Shown here: in pieces, positions 8,822 through 17,174 of the stretch | Layout of the letters: each line of letters begins with the position of its first letter | How positions within the stretch are numbered: position 1 is the stretch's first letter | Source: JAZKAR01 sp040389065 | GTDB taxonomy: Bacteria; Pseudomonadota; Gammaproteobacteria; Burkholderiales; Casimicrobiaceae | NCBI GenBank assembly: GCA_040389065.1 | Contig: JAZKAR010000015.1 | Location: forward strand, 1 to 64,000 | DNA length: 64,000 nt | Reading direction: 5' to 3' | Program-made: the position numbers and the translations under genes | The notes under the pieces: generated by a model | Told to the model about the DNA's origin: nothing | The model's input: only the letters and a program-made list of their open reading frames with translations | The model's database searches: none

Positions 8822-9077
8822 TTATTCTGAAAGCACAGCCCAATCGACGACATCTACTTTGTAAGGGATATTAGACTCACTAAATGCATCCCTCAACACA
8901 GAAAGCTTACTAAACCCCCAGCGGGTTTTTGCCTCGAATACATAAATCGAGATCGGATGTATCGCGCGCGGTTCCTTTTACTCGTGACCCAAACGCCTAT
9001 ATTTCACAATCTGATGAGTATGATTGCAAGATGGTTTTAACTATTTGCAAATGATCTGGGCGAACATCAAGCGACAT
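8822..9077 (-). pseudogene. mntA: MntA-like nucleotidyltransferase antitoxin, broken
   Basis: Reading the minus strand from ATG at 9077 gives MSLDVRPDHLQIVKTILQ, then DCEI, an in-frame TAG, and AFGSRVKG...DTSDLDLC. This is the GS-x10-DxD active-site motif of minimal nucleotidyltransferases. A run of five G near 8913 then breaks the frame; dropping one G restores GFSKLSVLRDAF, a YKVDVVDW motif and a stop at 8822-8824. Two independent lesions (a stop where family members usually have Tyr before the GS motif, and a +1 frameshift) make a pseudogene likely. Sequencing error could explain the homopolymer but hardly both. The start overlaps the end of the HEPN gene by 11 bases, the normal type VII arrangement. 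In that system MntA AMPylates HepT and silences it. Confidence 0.8.
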
Positions 9078-9465
9078 GTTTCAGCCTGCTAACTAATTCT
9101 TGTGCTTTTATTAAGAAAGCTGGTATCACAGCAAATACTTCTTTTGCCTGATTGGCATCATAAATGTGTGATGTTTGGTTACGTGCTTCATGATAAATAA
9201 TCCAACTCTCGGCATCATTAATCAATCCGTTTTTATGAGCTTCACGAAAAGTATCTTTCTTTGTGCGGATATCTGAATCTAACACACCATAAATATCTCG
9301 AAGCGCCCGTTGCATAAGCTTCCAAGATAAGTCCATAGCAATTTTAAAACGTTGAATTACTCTCTCACGTACCGTGAGTAGCATAGGGTATTGCTCGTAC
9401 TCTACTAAACCTTGTGCAACAGCGCTAACAGCTGAGTCTAAGGCTTCTAAATTTAATTTAGACAT
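9067..9465 (-). CDS. hepT: HEPN-domain RNase toxin, HepT family (type VII TA)
   Basis: 132 residues, all-helical, of the HI0074/HepT nucleotidyltransferase-substrate-binding family. The toxin motif R-x4-H-x-Y is intact as R95, H100, Y102 (ARNQTSHIY). R and H form the RNase active site and the Tyr is the residue AMPylated by MntA in the studied Shewanella pair. The upstream helices MDLSWKLMQRALRDIYG also fit the family. ATG at 9465; the downstream cognate antitoxin overlaps by 11 bases but is disrupted. Either the toxin is weak or silenced, or the antitoxin is supplied elsewhere. The frame is full length with no lesion. Confidence 0.88.
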   Translation of the reverse strand: MSKLNLEALDSAVSAVAQGLVEYEQYPMLLTVRERVIQRFKIAMDLSWKLMQRALRDIYGVLDSDIRTKKDTFREAHKNGLINDAESWIIYHEARNQTSHIYDANQAKEVFAVIPAFLIKAQELVSRLKHVA

Positions 9466-9519
9466 ACAACTTTTCTAATCACTGAATGGCTTAAATTTAT
9501 GTGCTGTTATGCTCCAATA

Positions 9520-10752
9520 TTAAAACTTTACTCCAGCATTGCCCAACGTTTCTAACATCCGCACGGTTAAATAAAGCCTCGGCACAATGCTATCTAAATC
9601 TGCCCATTCATCAGAAGAATGAATACGGTGCCCCACAATACCCATGCCTTCTAAAACAGCGGGAGTTTGTTGAGTCGGGTTATACGCAAAACCAGCATCG
9701 GTTCCGTAACGCATGACAACAGGCGCTAGTGTTTTTCCAAGTGTTTGGTAAATATTATTGGCTAGTGTTGCCAGATGCTCAGTAGCCGCCTGGCGGTTAA
9801 AAGGAGGGCGGCGGTTTTCTACTTGCAGTGTTACTTCTGTTTGTGGAATTAACTTTTTTTGAATAATCCTATTTGCTGCATCTTGCACACGCTTAATTTC
9901 TGTAAGATCTGACATTCTCATATCAGCTGTTGCAGTTGCTTTATCGGGAATGATATTGATTCGATCGCCAGCTTGTAATACCGTCCAGTTTACGGTGGTA
10001 CCTTTTTCTGGGTTTCCTAAATTGTTAAGTTGTAAGAGTTGGTGAGAAAGTTCAAGCGCTGCGTTATGGCCTTTTTCAGGCGCTGAGCCAGCATGCGATG
10101 CCAAACCTTTTACTGTTAAATGTACATATGCTATTCCATTGGTGCCTACAATAACTTGCTCGGCATCAGGGGGCTCATACGATAATACAACATCTTGCTG
10201 CGAGGCTATTGTTTGAATTTTCTGGCGTGACCCTAAAGAGCTAGTTTCTTCATCAGGGTTAAAGAAAATAGTTAGGGTCTTGTAGTCTTTGAATCTGCGT
10301 TCACGCAGTATATCTAGCGCGTATAAAATGATTAGTGCGCCGCCTTTAGCATCTGCGGTACCCGGGCCAATGGCTTTATTATTTTCTATTTTAAAGGGTC
10401 GCTTGGCTGTCTCGCCTATGCTATACACCGTATCATAATGAATCATCATCATGATATTTTTGCTGCCGCTTCCTTGCAGGGTACCTATAACCATATTGCC
10501 AATAGATGGCGGCGCTGCTAATACTTCAACCTTGGCGTTTAATTCGTTTAGCTTTTTAATAAGAAAAGATTCAATACGAGCCAGCCCATCACCATTGCCT
10601 GTGCCAGAATCAATATTAACTAACATGGCTAAATCTTGCACAAAAGCAGTTTTTTTCTGTTCAGCGGCTGCTAAAAGAGTGTTGTCTGGTTGAGCATGGC
10701 TAGTCGTACAAAAAATGCTTAATAGAATAAGCGGCAACATGAGCCTGTGCAT
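9520..10752 (-). CDS. M20-family glutamate carboxypeptidase-like peptidase, exported
   Basis: 410 residues with a signal peptide (MHRLMLPLILLSIFCTTSHA, cleavage probably after SHA). It is a co-catalytic zinc peptidase of the M20A family, closest in pattern to carboxypeptidase G2. Metal and catalytic residues are visible in MIHYDTVY (His, Asp), GPGTADAKGG (bridging Asp), FFNPDEETSS (Glu base and Glu ligand), LSYEPPD (Glu ligand) and GHRIHSSDE (His ligand). The dimerisation domain insertion, with a conserved GLASHAGSAPEKG loop, is near residues 215-330. It probably trims C-terminal glutamate or dipeptides in the periplasm. It ends 54 bp from hepT and lies 21 bp downstream of the SirB2-like gene on the same strand. 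Confidence 0.9.
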   Translation of the reverse strand: MHRLMLPLILLSIFCTTSHAQPDNTLLAAAEQKKTAFVQDLAMLVNIDSGTGNGDGLARIESFLIKKLNELNAKVEVLAAPPSIGNMVIGTLQGSGSKNIMMMIHYDTVYSIGETAKRPFKIENNKAIGPGTADAKGGALIILYALDILRERRFKDYKTLTIFFNPDEETSSLGSRQKIQTIASQQDVVLSYEPPDAEQVIVGTNGIAYVHLTVKGLASHAGSAPEKGHNAALELSHQLLQLNNLGNPEKGTTVNWTVLQAGDRINIIPDKATATADMRMSDLTEIKRVQDAANRIIQKKLIPQTEVTLQVENRRPPFNRQAATEHLATLANNIYQTLGKTLAPVVMRYGTDAGFAYNPTQQTPAVLEGMGIVGHRIHSSDEWADLDSIVPRLYLTVRMLETLGNAGVKF

Positions 10753-10773
10753 AAACGTATTTTCTAATTAACT

Positions 10774-11184
10774 TTAAGGTAAAAATACGAGCGGCTGTTT
10801 CATGATGGCTACTGATGCAATATAAGCAAACACTACCAATGCAGCAATAAATGCACTCACGCGAATAGTTTTAGTTTTACCGCGCTTCAGTGCAATGATA
10901 CCCAGCGAAATATAAACAATTAACCCTATGACCTTGGCAGTTAGCCACGATTGAACAAATGGATACTGCCCGCTTAATACGACTAAAGCGATTGCACTGA
11001 TAAGCAAAAAGGTATCAATGATATGGGGGGAAATTTTAACCCAACGGCGGCTTAATAAAGAGGAATCAAGAATCATCCATAATCCGCGCAATAAAAAAAA
11101 GCCTCCGCTTAGGGCTGCCAACGTTATATGAAGATGTTTGATTGCAATGTAAGGCATAGGTGTCTTTATAAACATTAACTTCAA
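10774..11184 (-). CDS. SirB2-family integral membrane protein
   Basis: A 136-residue protein with four predicted membrane helices: about 15-35, 50-70, 80-98 and 108-128. Family marks are YIAIKHLHITLAALSGGFFLLRGLWM at the N-terminus and a basic loop RRWVKISPHIIDT between the first and second helices. The SirB2 family is widespread in Proteobacteria and has no established biochemical function; the name comes from a Salmonella invasion-gene screen. It is on the same strand as the M20 peptidase with a 21-bp gap, so a shared transcript is likely. The start is uncertain, and a second Met at codon 4 is possible. Confidence 0.85.
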   Translation of the reverse strand: MKLMFIKTPMPYIAIKHLHITLAALSGGFFLLRGLWMILDSSLLSRRWVKISPHIIDTFLLISAIALVVLSGQYPFVQSWLTAKVIGLIVYISLGIIALKRGKTKTIRVSAFIAALVVFAYIASVAIMKQPLVFLP

Positions 11185-11196
11185 TGGATGATAGGG

Positions 11197-11330
11197 TTAG
11201 AAGTTACGCAGTTGGATTCTGTCGTCGTGGGACGCTCCGCGTTATAGCAACTTGCCGTACTGCGTGTACTATTTGCGTTGCCATGCGGGGCATCCCATGC
11301 CTTGATAGAACTCAACTGCGTAACTTCTAA
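11197..11330. repeat. Dispersed palindromic element, long form, copy 1
   Basis: 134 bp with perfect 18-bp terminal inverted repeats, TTAGAAGTTACGCAGTTG and its complement. Nested inside are complementary arms (GGGACGCTCCGC near the left, GCGGGGCATCCC near the right) and the core CTTGCCGTACT. This is the best-preserved copy of the window-wide family and would fold into one long cruciform or RNA hairpin. It lies between the SirB2-like and secreted-protein genes. Confidence 0.92.
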
Positions 11331-11436
11331 GGGTATATTAGCTAAGCTTTACCTCTTTTTATCTCCAAGAGGTTAGATAGTGTCTCACAATCTAACCTAA
11401 GCTGGGTGCTTGCTGCAAACCACTGCATCATGCTTA

Positions 11437-11787
11437 TTAATGACAGCGATATCCTCCAAAACCATCGCGCTGGCAGGGTGAACCGTCACTGTTGCGATAG
11501 CCGCCATATCCATCAGGCGAAGCTGTGGTGCCATTCCCATTTTTATAGCCGCCGAACCCATTAAACCATGAAGTCAAACTATAAATGAATTGATAACCAG
11601 AGTTGCTATATTCTTTTGGAGACGAGTAGCTATCGTAAGAATAGCTATCTTTTTTAGAACTATAATAGTCAGTATGGCTGCCGTAACTGGAAGTAGTGCC
11701 ATCACAGTAAGAGCCGCAGTCTCCTGCATATACAGAAGCACTCATACATGCGCTAAGGATTAAAATGGTTACAATATTTTTCTTCAT
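11437..11787 (-). CDS. Small secreted Tyr/Ser/Gly-rich protein
   Basis: 116 residues with a clear signal peptide (MKKNIVTILILSACMSASVYA). The mature part is rich in Tyr, Ser and Asp (TDYYSSKKDSYSYDSY). It ends in three related units, FNGFGGYKNGNG, DGYGGYRNSDG and DGFGGYRCH, a G-[FY]-GGY[KR] repeat. Four cysteines are present: CGSYC near the start of the mature chain, SPCQ and the penultimate Cys. I do not recognise a function; similar short C-terminal DGFGGYR repeats occur in small exported proteins of Proteobacteria. It stands alone, with repeat elements on one side and ccoI divergent on the other. Confidence 0.75.
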   Translation of the reverse strand: MKKNIVTILILSACMSASVYAGDCGSYCDGTTSSYGSHTDYYSSKKDSYSYDSYSSPKEYSNSGYQFIYSLTSWFNGFGGYKNGNGTTASPDGYGGYRNSDGSPCQRDGFGGYRCH

Positions 11788-12013
11788 TATGAACTCTTGG
11801 TGTTAGATTGAACGATTAGTGTTTTAAGATTTTAATGTTATTTAAAACATGACTTTATTGTTTGATAAGTTTACACGATACCTGCGATTTTTGAGTGCTA
11901 GGTTTACCCTATTTGCATCAGTTAACGAAACGTTACTGAGAAAAAGTTTGGTGCTTTGGGTGCTTTATTTGAGTGTGTGATAACGGTTTAATAAAAACCG
12001 AAGAGGGGGTTTT

Positions 12014-14500
12014 CTGAATAAAGAAAAAACGTGTTATCACTGTGGTTTGCCACTTGAACAAGCGACAATGCGTGAGGCAGACGTTGGAGGAGAGTTGCAT
12101 GTTTTTTGTTGTGCAGGATGCCAAGCAGTCGCTACATTAATTTATAGCGGAGGGTTAGAGCGCTATTACCTAAAACGTGATGAATTACCGTTGCCCAATT
12201 TGGTTACTTCCATGAAGATTGAAGGAACGAAATCTATTAATGATGCCTCTGAAAATAACCATTCAATTTATGATGACCCTGCTGTACAGGCTAGTTTTGT
12301 TCGTGATGGTGAGAATGATGAAAAAGAGGCAGTACTCGTTTTAGAAGGGTTGCGTTGTGCAGCCTGTGTGTGGTTAAACGAACATCACTTGATGCAGCAA
12401 GAAGGGGTGATATCTGTTCAGATTAATCATACGCAACAACGCGCCCGTATCCGTTGGGATTCAAAAAAAACTAAACTTTCTACTTTATTTAAAGCCATTG
12501 AAGCTATTGGGTACCGTGCCTGGCCTTATGATGGGCAAACCTCTGAAACATTAAGACATAAAGAGCAAAAAAGTGCTTTATTCCGCTTAGGCGTTGCAGT
12601 CATGGGTATGATGCAGGTCATGATGTATGCCTGGCCCGTTTATTTTTCAGATGAGGCGATTGCGCCTGATTACCAAAAGCTGCTGAACTGGGTAAGCTTT
12701 GTTTTAACGGTTCCGGTCATATTTTTTTCGGCGGCTCCCCTTTATCGTTCAGCATTTCGAAGCCTTATAAATCGGCATTTGGGAATGGATATTCCTGTTG
12801 TTTTAGGCATTACCGCAGCATTTATTGCTAGTTGTGTGGCTACCGTTAAAAATTCAGGGGCGGTGTATTTTGATTCAGTAACGATGTTTGTAGGCTTGCT
12901 ACTGGCAGCACGGTATCTTGAATTACGTTTACGACAGCAAGCGCGCTCAAGCTCTGAGCAAATTATGCGTCATATTCCTGCAGCATGTATGCGTTGGTCG
13001 GCATATCCTGAAGGTAAGCTCGAAAGCGTAGCGCGTATTCATTTAGCGAAAGGCGATATTGTTCAGGTAAAGCCTGGAGAAGTGTTTCCTGCTGATGGCA
13101 TTGTGATTGAAGGTATCAGTGAGGCTGAAGAAGCCTTACTTACAGGTGAAAGCCAACCTGTTGCCAAACGTATAGGCGATAAGGTATTAGCAGGTAGTTA
13201 TAATTTTTCAAGCCCTTTGGTAGTGCGACTTAATGAAGTGGGAGAAGAAACCCGTTTGGCTGAAATGGCACGGTTGCTCGATTGTGCATTAACACAAAAG
13301 CCTCGGGTAGCTGAATTAGCAGACCGTGCGGCGGCAATATTTGTGATGGCGCTATTGCTGATTGCAGCTTGTGTTGCACTATTTTGGCTCTGGCACGATG
13401 CATCACGCGTTCTTATGGTAACGGTGGCGGTTTTAGTGGTGAGTTGCCCCTGTGCGTTATCATTAGCTACACCTGCTGCATTGGCAGCAGCCACTGGCGG
13501 TTTAGCACGCAAATCATTGTTAATACTAAGAGGGCATGCGCTTGAAGCGCTGGCTCAAGTAACCGATGTGGTGCTGGATAAAACTGGCACACTAACAACA
13601 GGTAAATTTGAATTGGTTGAAAAACGTTCATTAGGCACGTTATCGCCAGAAAAATGCCTCGCGATTGCAGCCAGCCTCGAGCAAGCATCAGAACATCCTT
13701 TAGCCCGGCATTTAATAAAAGCAGCCTCAGTAGAAGCTTTAGTAGAAAAAAATTTAAGTGAATATCATGCACCAGAAAGTTTGAATGTAGTAGAACTTAG
13801 AAGTATTCCCGGGATGGGGGTTGAGGGGCTGATTAACGGTGAGTTATGGCGCATTGGTCGATTTTCTTTTGTTTCAGAATTATCTTTATCTTCTTGCAAC
13901 AATCAAAAGATTGATTCACACCTAAGCGCTGTTTGGTTGGCAAATACACAAGGGCTGCAAGCCTTATTCTTATTTTCTGATACCTTGCGTGAAGGCGCGA
14001 TGGCATTTGTTGAGGCGATGCAACAGCAGGTTAAACGTGTGCACTTACTTTCTGGCGATAGGTTAGAGGCAGTAAAGTTTTGGGCAACTAAAATGGGTAT
14101 TGAATGTATAAGCGCAGAGGCGACGCCTCTCGATAAACAAACGTATATTCAAACCTTACAGAAGCAGGGGGCCGTGGTTGCCATGATAGGTGATGGCGTT
14201 AATGATGCGCCTGCTTTGGCAAGTGCTCAGGTATCGTTAACCTTAGCAAGTGGAACTCCCCTGGCTCAAGCCGGTGCAGATATTGTGTTGATGAGCGATG
14301 TTCTGACATCGTTAGATCAGGCATTTGTGATGGCAAAGCGAACCCGAAGAATTATTATACAAAATTTAACATGGGCGCTTGTTTATAACGTAGTGGCTAT
14401 TCCTTTAGCTGCAACCGATAATTTAACACCGCTAATGGCAGGTATTGGAATGTCGGTATCATCATTACTTGTCATCATTAATGCATTAAGGCTTACTTAA
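12014..14500 (+). CDS. ccoI: Copper-transporting P1B-type ATPase for cbb3 oxidase assembly
   Basis: CcoI/FixI exports copper across the inner membrane for assembly of the cbb3 oxidase copper centre. Seen in order: N-terminal CYHCGLP, then CCAGCQAVATLIYSGGL, an HMA-like domain with RCAACVW, membrane helices, the actuator loop LTGESQP, the CPC motif VSCPCALSLATPAAL, the phosphorylation motif DKTGTLT, and GDGVNDAPAL in the hinge. The first conventional start is a TTG at 12047, which would cut off the conserved CYHCGLP motif. The frame is open back to 11984, and the only initiator-like codon that keeps the motif is CTG at 12014, 4-5 nt after AGAGGGGG. I therefore extend to 12014. A dispersed repeat separates it from ccoS. 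Confidence 0.9.
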   Translation: MNKEKTCYHCGLPLEQATMREADVGGELHVFCCAGCQAVATLIYSGGLERYYLKRDELPLPNLVTSMKIEGTKSINDASENNHSIYDDPAVQASFVRDGENDEKEAVLVLEGLRCAACVWLNEHHLMQQEGVISVQINHTQQRARIRWDSKKTKLSTLFKAIEAIGYRAWPYDGQTSETLRHKEQKSALFRLGVAVMGMMQVMMYAWPVYFSDEAIAPDYQKLLNWVSFVLTVPVIFFSAAPLYRSAFRSLINRHLGMDIPVVLGITAAFIASCVATVKNSGAVYFDSVTMFVGLLLAARYLELRLRQQARSSSEQIMRHIPAACMRWSAYPEGKLESVARIHLAKGDIVQVKPGEVFPADGIVIEGISEAEEALLTGESQPVAKRIGDKVLAGSYNFSSPLVVRLNEVGEETRLAEMARLLDCALTQKPRVAELADRAAAIFVMALLLIAACVALFWLWHDASRVLMVTVAVLVVSCPCALSLATPAALAAATGGLARKSLLILRGHALEALAQVTDVVLDKTGTLTTGKFELVEKRSLGTLSPEKCLAIAASLEQASEHPLARHLIKAASVEALVEKNLSEYHAPESLNVVELRSIPGMGVEGLINGELWRIGRFSFVSELSLSSCNNQKIDSHLSAVWLANTQGLQALFLFSDTLREGAMAFVEAMQQQVKRVHLLSGDRLEAVKFWATKMGIECISAEATPLDKQTYIQTLQKQGAVVAMIGDGVNDAPALASAQVSLTLASGTPLAQAGADIVLMSDVLTSLDQAFVMAKRTRRIIIQNLTWALVYNVVAIPLAATDNLTPLMAGIGMSVSSLLVIINALRLT

Positions 14501-14508
14501 ATAATTAG

Positions 14509-14620
14509 GACTTACGCAAAACCGTCTCAGCGGCGTTATGACGTCTTGCCGTATCCTATGTACTGCCTGTGTCGCCATGCGGGGCATCCCATGCCTTGCT
14601 GGTACACCTTTGCGTAAGTC
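14509..14620. repeat. Dispersed palindromic element, second terminal type, copy 2
   Basis: 112 bp ending in GACTTACGCAAA and TTTGCGTAAGTC. The shared core (CTTGCCGTA, TGTACTGCCTG, GCCATGCGGGGCATCCC) is present, but the matching left inner arm is missing. It is inserted between ccoI and ccoS, genes that are usually adjacent. Confidence 0.88.
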
Positions 14621-14737
14621 GTAATAATGTTATCGCATACTCAATGATTTGCGCTAAACGTGTTTGATGAAAGCTAAACATAAACGAGCTTATACGAGTA
14701 TTGTGGGGCAGCAACAAGGTAAAAAGGAGTAAGCAGT

Positions 14738-14905
14738 ATGGAGTCGCTCTATTTATTGATTCCTCTAGGTATCGGGGCAGTAGTGCTTATTCTTGGTGTT
14801 TTAGGCTGGTCAATTTACTCAGGGCAATACGAAGATCTAGAAGGCCCTGCTCATTCAATTTTGTTTGACGATGACACAACAAATCCTTCAAATTCAAAAA
14901 AATAA
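14738..14905 (+). CDS. ccoS: Cbb3 oxidase maturation protein CcoS
   Basis: A 55-residue single-span membrane protein: MESLYLLIPLGIGAVVLI, then WSIYSGQYEDLEGPAHSIL, the conserved CcoS core with the ExLEGPA-type motif after the membrane helix. CcoS is needed for cofactor insertion into cbb3 oxidase, working with the copper ATPase CcoI. A strong AAAAAGGAG precedes the ATG by 7 nt. Its Asp/Ser/Asn-rich tail ends in SKK. It lies between ccoI and ccoN, the normal order, and its stop is 8 bp before an FNR box. Confidence 0.93.
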   Translation: MESLYLLIPLGIGAVVLILGVLGWSIYSGQYEDLEGPAHSILFDDDTTNPSNSKK

Positions 14906-14912
14906 CCTTTTG

Positions 14913-14926
14913 TTGATATAGATCAA
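14913..14926 (+). promoter_or_regulatory. FNR/ANR binding site upstream of ccoN
   Basis: TTGATATAGATCAA is an exact match to the consensus TTGAT-N4-ATCAA. It lies 150 bp before the ccoN start. cbb3 operons are classically induced by FNR at low oxygen, and an FNR gene with a complete cluster motif lies at 22989-23780. Confidence 0.85.
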
Positions 14927-14957
14927 GATATCGATGTCTTTTATAGACGATACTCAT

Positions 14958-14977
14958 AAGGAGGCATCATGTTCTAG
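14958..14977 (+). other. Two-codon leader minigene (start-stop) in the ccoN leader
   Basis: TAAGGAGG is a near-perfect Shine-Dalgarno and is followed 4-5 nt later by ATG TTC TAG (14969-14977). So a strong translation start leads into a two-codon reading frame about 100 bp ahead of ccoN. It could be a remnant of a lost small gene or a leader that loads and releases ribosomes. Confidence 0.5.
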
Positions 14978-15075
14978 GCTTTAGTGCTTGCTGTATAACG
15001 GTACGCGCCAAAGTATAAAAAAGAAATCATTGAACAGATGCCGGAACTTAAGCACTCCTTTTGAGGTTTTATTCC

Positions 15076-16536
15076 ATGGCAAATGTTCCAACACAGACAA
15101 CGTTGCAGCCTCCCGTATTGCAAACGTTTAATTATAAAGTCGTTCGTCAATTTGCATTGATGAGCGTGGTATGGGGAATTGTTGGTATGTTGGTAGGCGC
15201 TGTATTAGCTGCCCAACTTATCTGGCCCGATTTAAATTTTGGTGTACCTTGGCTTGGGTACGGTCGACTGCGGCCTTTACACACTAATGCTGTGATATTT
15301 GCATTTGGTGGCAGTGTTTTATTTGCAAGCTCTTACTATGTAGTGCAACGTACCTGCCAGGTACGATTATTTTGCGATAAGTTAGCCAGTTTTACGTTTT
15401 GGGGATGGCAGACTGTCATCATACTGGCGATTGTCACCTTGCCGTTAGGCATCACCAGTTCCAAAGAATATGCCGAGTTAGAGTGGCCGATTGATATTTT
15501 AATTACCTTTGTATGGGTAGCGTATGCCATTGTATTTTTTGGCACATTAATCAAGCGCAAAGTTTCACATATCTATGTGGCAAATTGGTTTTTTGGTGCG
15601 TACATTTTAACGATTGCTTTATTGCATATTGTTAATAATATCGCCATTCCCGTTACGATGTGGAAGTCTTATTCAGCCTATGCTGGTGTGCAAGATGCCA
15701 TGATTCAGTGGTGGTATGGTCATAACGCTGTGGGGTTTTTTCTCACCACTAGCTTTTTAGGAATGATGTACTACTTTATTCCTAAACAGGCTGAGCGTCC
15801 TATTTACTCCTACCGTCTTTCAGTCGTGCATTTTTGGGCACTCAACTTTACCTATATGTGGGCTGGTCCTCATCATTTGCAATACACCGCCTTGCCTGAT
15901 TGGGTTCAATCGTTAGGCATGGTGTTCTCCATTATTCTTTTGGCGCCTTCATGGGGTGGAATGATTAATGGAATCATGACGCTGTCAGGTGCATGGCATA
16001 AGTTAAGAACCGATCCTATTTTAAAATTCATGGTGGTGGCGCTTTCTTTTTACGGTATGTCGACTTTTGAAGGCTCCATGATGTCGATTAAAACTGTGAA
16101 TGCTTTATCGCATTACACCGACTGGGTGATAGGCCACGTTCATTCTGGCGCCTTAGGCTGGGTTGCAATGATTTCAATCGGTAGCCTGTATTACCTGATT
16201 CCCCGGTTATATGGCGAGAAAGAAATGTACAGCGTAACACTGATTACCTGGCATTTTTGGATAGCCACAATTGGCGTGGTGCTCTATATCGCTTCTATGT
16301 GGATTGCAGGAGTGATGCAGGGATTAATGTGGCGAGCTTCTCACCCAGATGGAACCTTAACATACAGCTTTGTTGAAGCGGTTAAAGCAAGTTATCCCTT
16401 CTATGCAATTCGGTTATTAGGTGGCTTGTGCTTTATCAGCGGCATGCTGCTAATGGCCTACAACGTTATTAAAACGATAGCAGGAAAAGAACCTGTAGAT
16501 GCAGTGATTCCATCACTCTCTAAAGACCATGAGTAA
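15076..16536 (+). CDS. ccoN: Cbb3-type cytochrome c oxidase subunit I
   Basis: The catalytic subunit, with 12 or more membrane helices, two b hemes and CuB; it reduces O2 to water at very low oxygen and pumps protons. Ligand-bearing helices are visible: RLRPLHTNAVIFAFGG (low-spin heme His), WWYGHNAVGFFLTT (CuB His region), MWAGPHHLQYTALPDW (CuB His pair) and HYTDWVIGHVHSGALGW (heme His pair). 486 residues from ATG 15076, which has TGAGG 9 nt upstream; an in-frame TTG at 15061 is less likely. It is the first gene of the ccoNOQP operon, with an FNR box upstream and ccoO 9 bp downstream. Confidence 0.97.
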   Translation: MANVPTQTTLQPPVLQTFNYKVVRQFALMSVVWGIVGMLVGAVLAAQLIWPDLNFGVPWLGYGRLRPLHTNAVIFAFGGSVLFASSYYVVQRTCQVRLFCDKLASFTFWGWQTVIILAIVTLPLGITSSKEYAELEWPIDILITFVWVAYAIVFFGTLIKRKVSHIYVANWFFGAYILTIALLHIVNNIAIPVTMWKSYSAYAGVQDAMIQWWYGHNAVGFFLTTSFLGMMYYFIPKQAERPIYSYRLSVVHFWALNFTYMWAGPHHLQYTALPDWVQSLGMVFSIILLAPSWGGMINGIMTLSGAWHKLRTDPILKFMVVALSFYGMSTFEGSMMSIKTVNALSHYTDWVIGHVHSGALGWVAMISIGSLYYLIPRLYGEKEMYSVTLITWHFWIATIGVVLYIASMWIAGVMQGLMWRASHPDGTLTYSFVEAVKASYPFYAIRLLGGLCFISGMLLMAYNVIKTIAGKEPVDAVIPSLSKDHE

Positions 16537-16545
16537 GAGGGGAAC

Positions 16546-17163
16546 ATGATGAAATTCACGCATGAAACCATAGAAAAAAATAGCGGCTGGCTTATTGCAC
16601 TTACGATTCTTGTAGTGAGTGTCGCAGGCTTGGTACAAATTGTTCCCTTATTTTTCCAGCATTCCACTACTCAGCCTATTAAGGGAGTGTCGCCATACTC
16701 AGCCTTAAGGCTAGCAGGGCGCGATATTTATATCAGAGAGGGGTGTGTAGGTTGCCATTCTCAAATGATTCGCCCTTTACGAAGTGAAACAGAACGATAC
16801 GGGCATTACTCTGTTGCAGGTGAGTCTGTTTATGATCACCCCTTTTTATGGGGCAGTAAACGAACAGGGCCTGATCTTGCGCGAGTAGGGGCGCGTTACT
16901 CAGATGACTGGCATCGCATACATTTACGAAACCCGCGTGATGTAGTGCCAGAATCTAATATGCCTTCTTATGCTTTTCTAGAGAACACTCCTCTAAACGA
17001 CCGCGATATAGAAGACAAAATGCGAGCCTTACGAACAGTGGGGGTGCCGTATAGCGATGCAACTATTGCATCAGCTAAAGCCGAACTTAAAGATAAAACT
17101 GAAGAAGATGCATTAGTGGCTTATCTGCAAGGTTTGGGGTTGGCATTAAAGAATGCACGTTAG
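16546..17163 (+). CDS. ccoO: Cbb3-type cytochrome c oxidase subunit II (mono-heme)
   Basis: 205 residues with one N-terminal membrane anchor (about 15-37) and a periplasmic cytochrome c domain. The heme site is EGCVGCHSQMIRP, and a distal Met is in PESNMPSY. The motif YGHYSVAGESVYDHPFLWG is typical of CcoO. It passes electrons from CcoP to the CcoN active site. Two ATGs are adjacent (16546 and 16549); AGAGGGGA is better spaced for the second. It is 9 bp after ccoN and is followed directly by ccoQ. Confidence 0.97.
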   Translation: MMKFTHETIEKNSGWLIALTILVVSVAGLVQIVPLFFQHSTTQPIKGVSPYSALRLAGRDIYIREGCVGCHSQMIRPLRSETERYGHYSVAGESVYDHPFLWGSKRTGPDLARVGARYSDDWHRIHLRNPRDVVPESNMPSYAFLENTPLNDRDIEDKMRALRTVGVPYSDATIASAKAELKDKTEEDALVAYLQGLGLALKNAR

Positions 17164-17174
17164 GAGTGGGCATT

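Noticed and set aside
11197..11330. Terminator interpretation of the dispersed palindromes
   Set aside because: Copies lack T tracts at a fixed end, occur in both orientations of the core and lie inside operons, so a simple terminator role does not explain the family.
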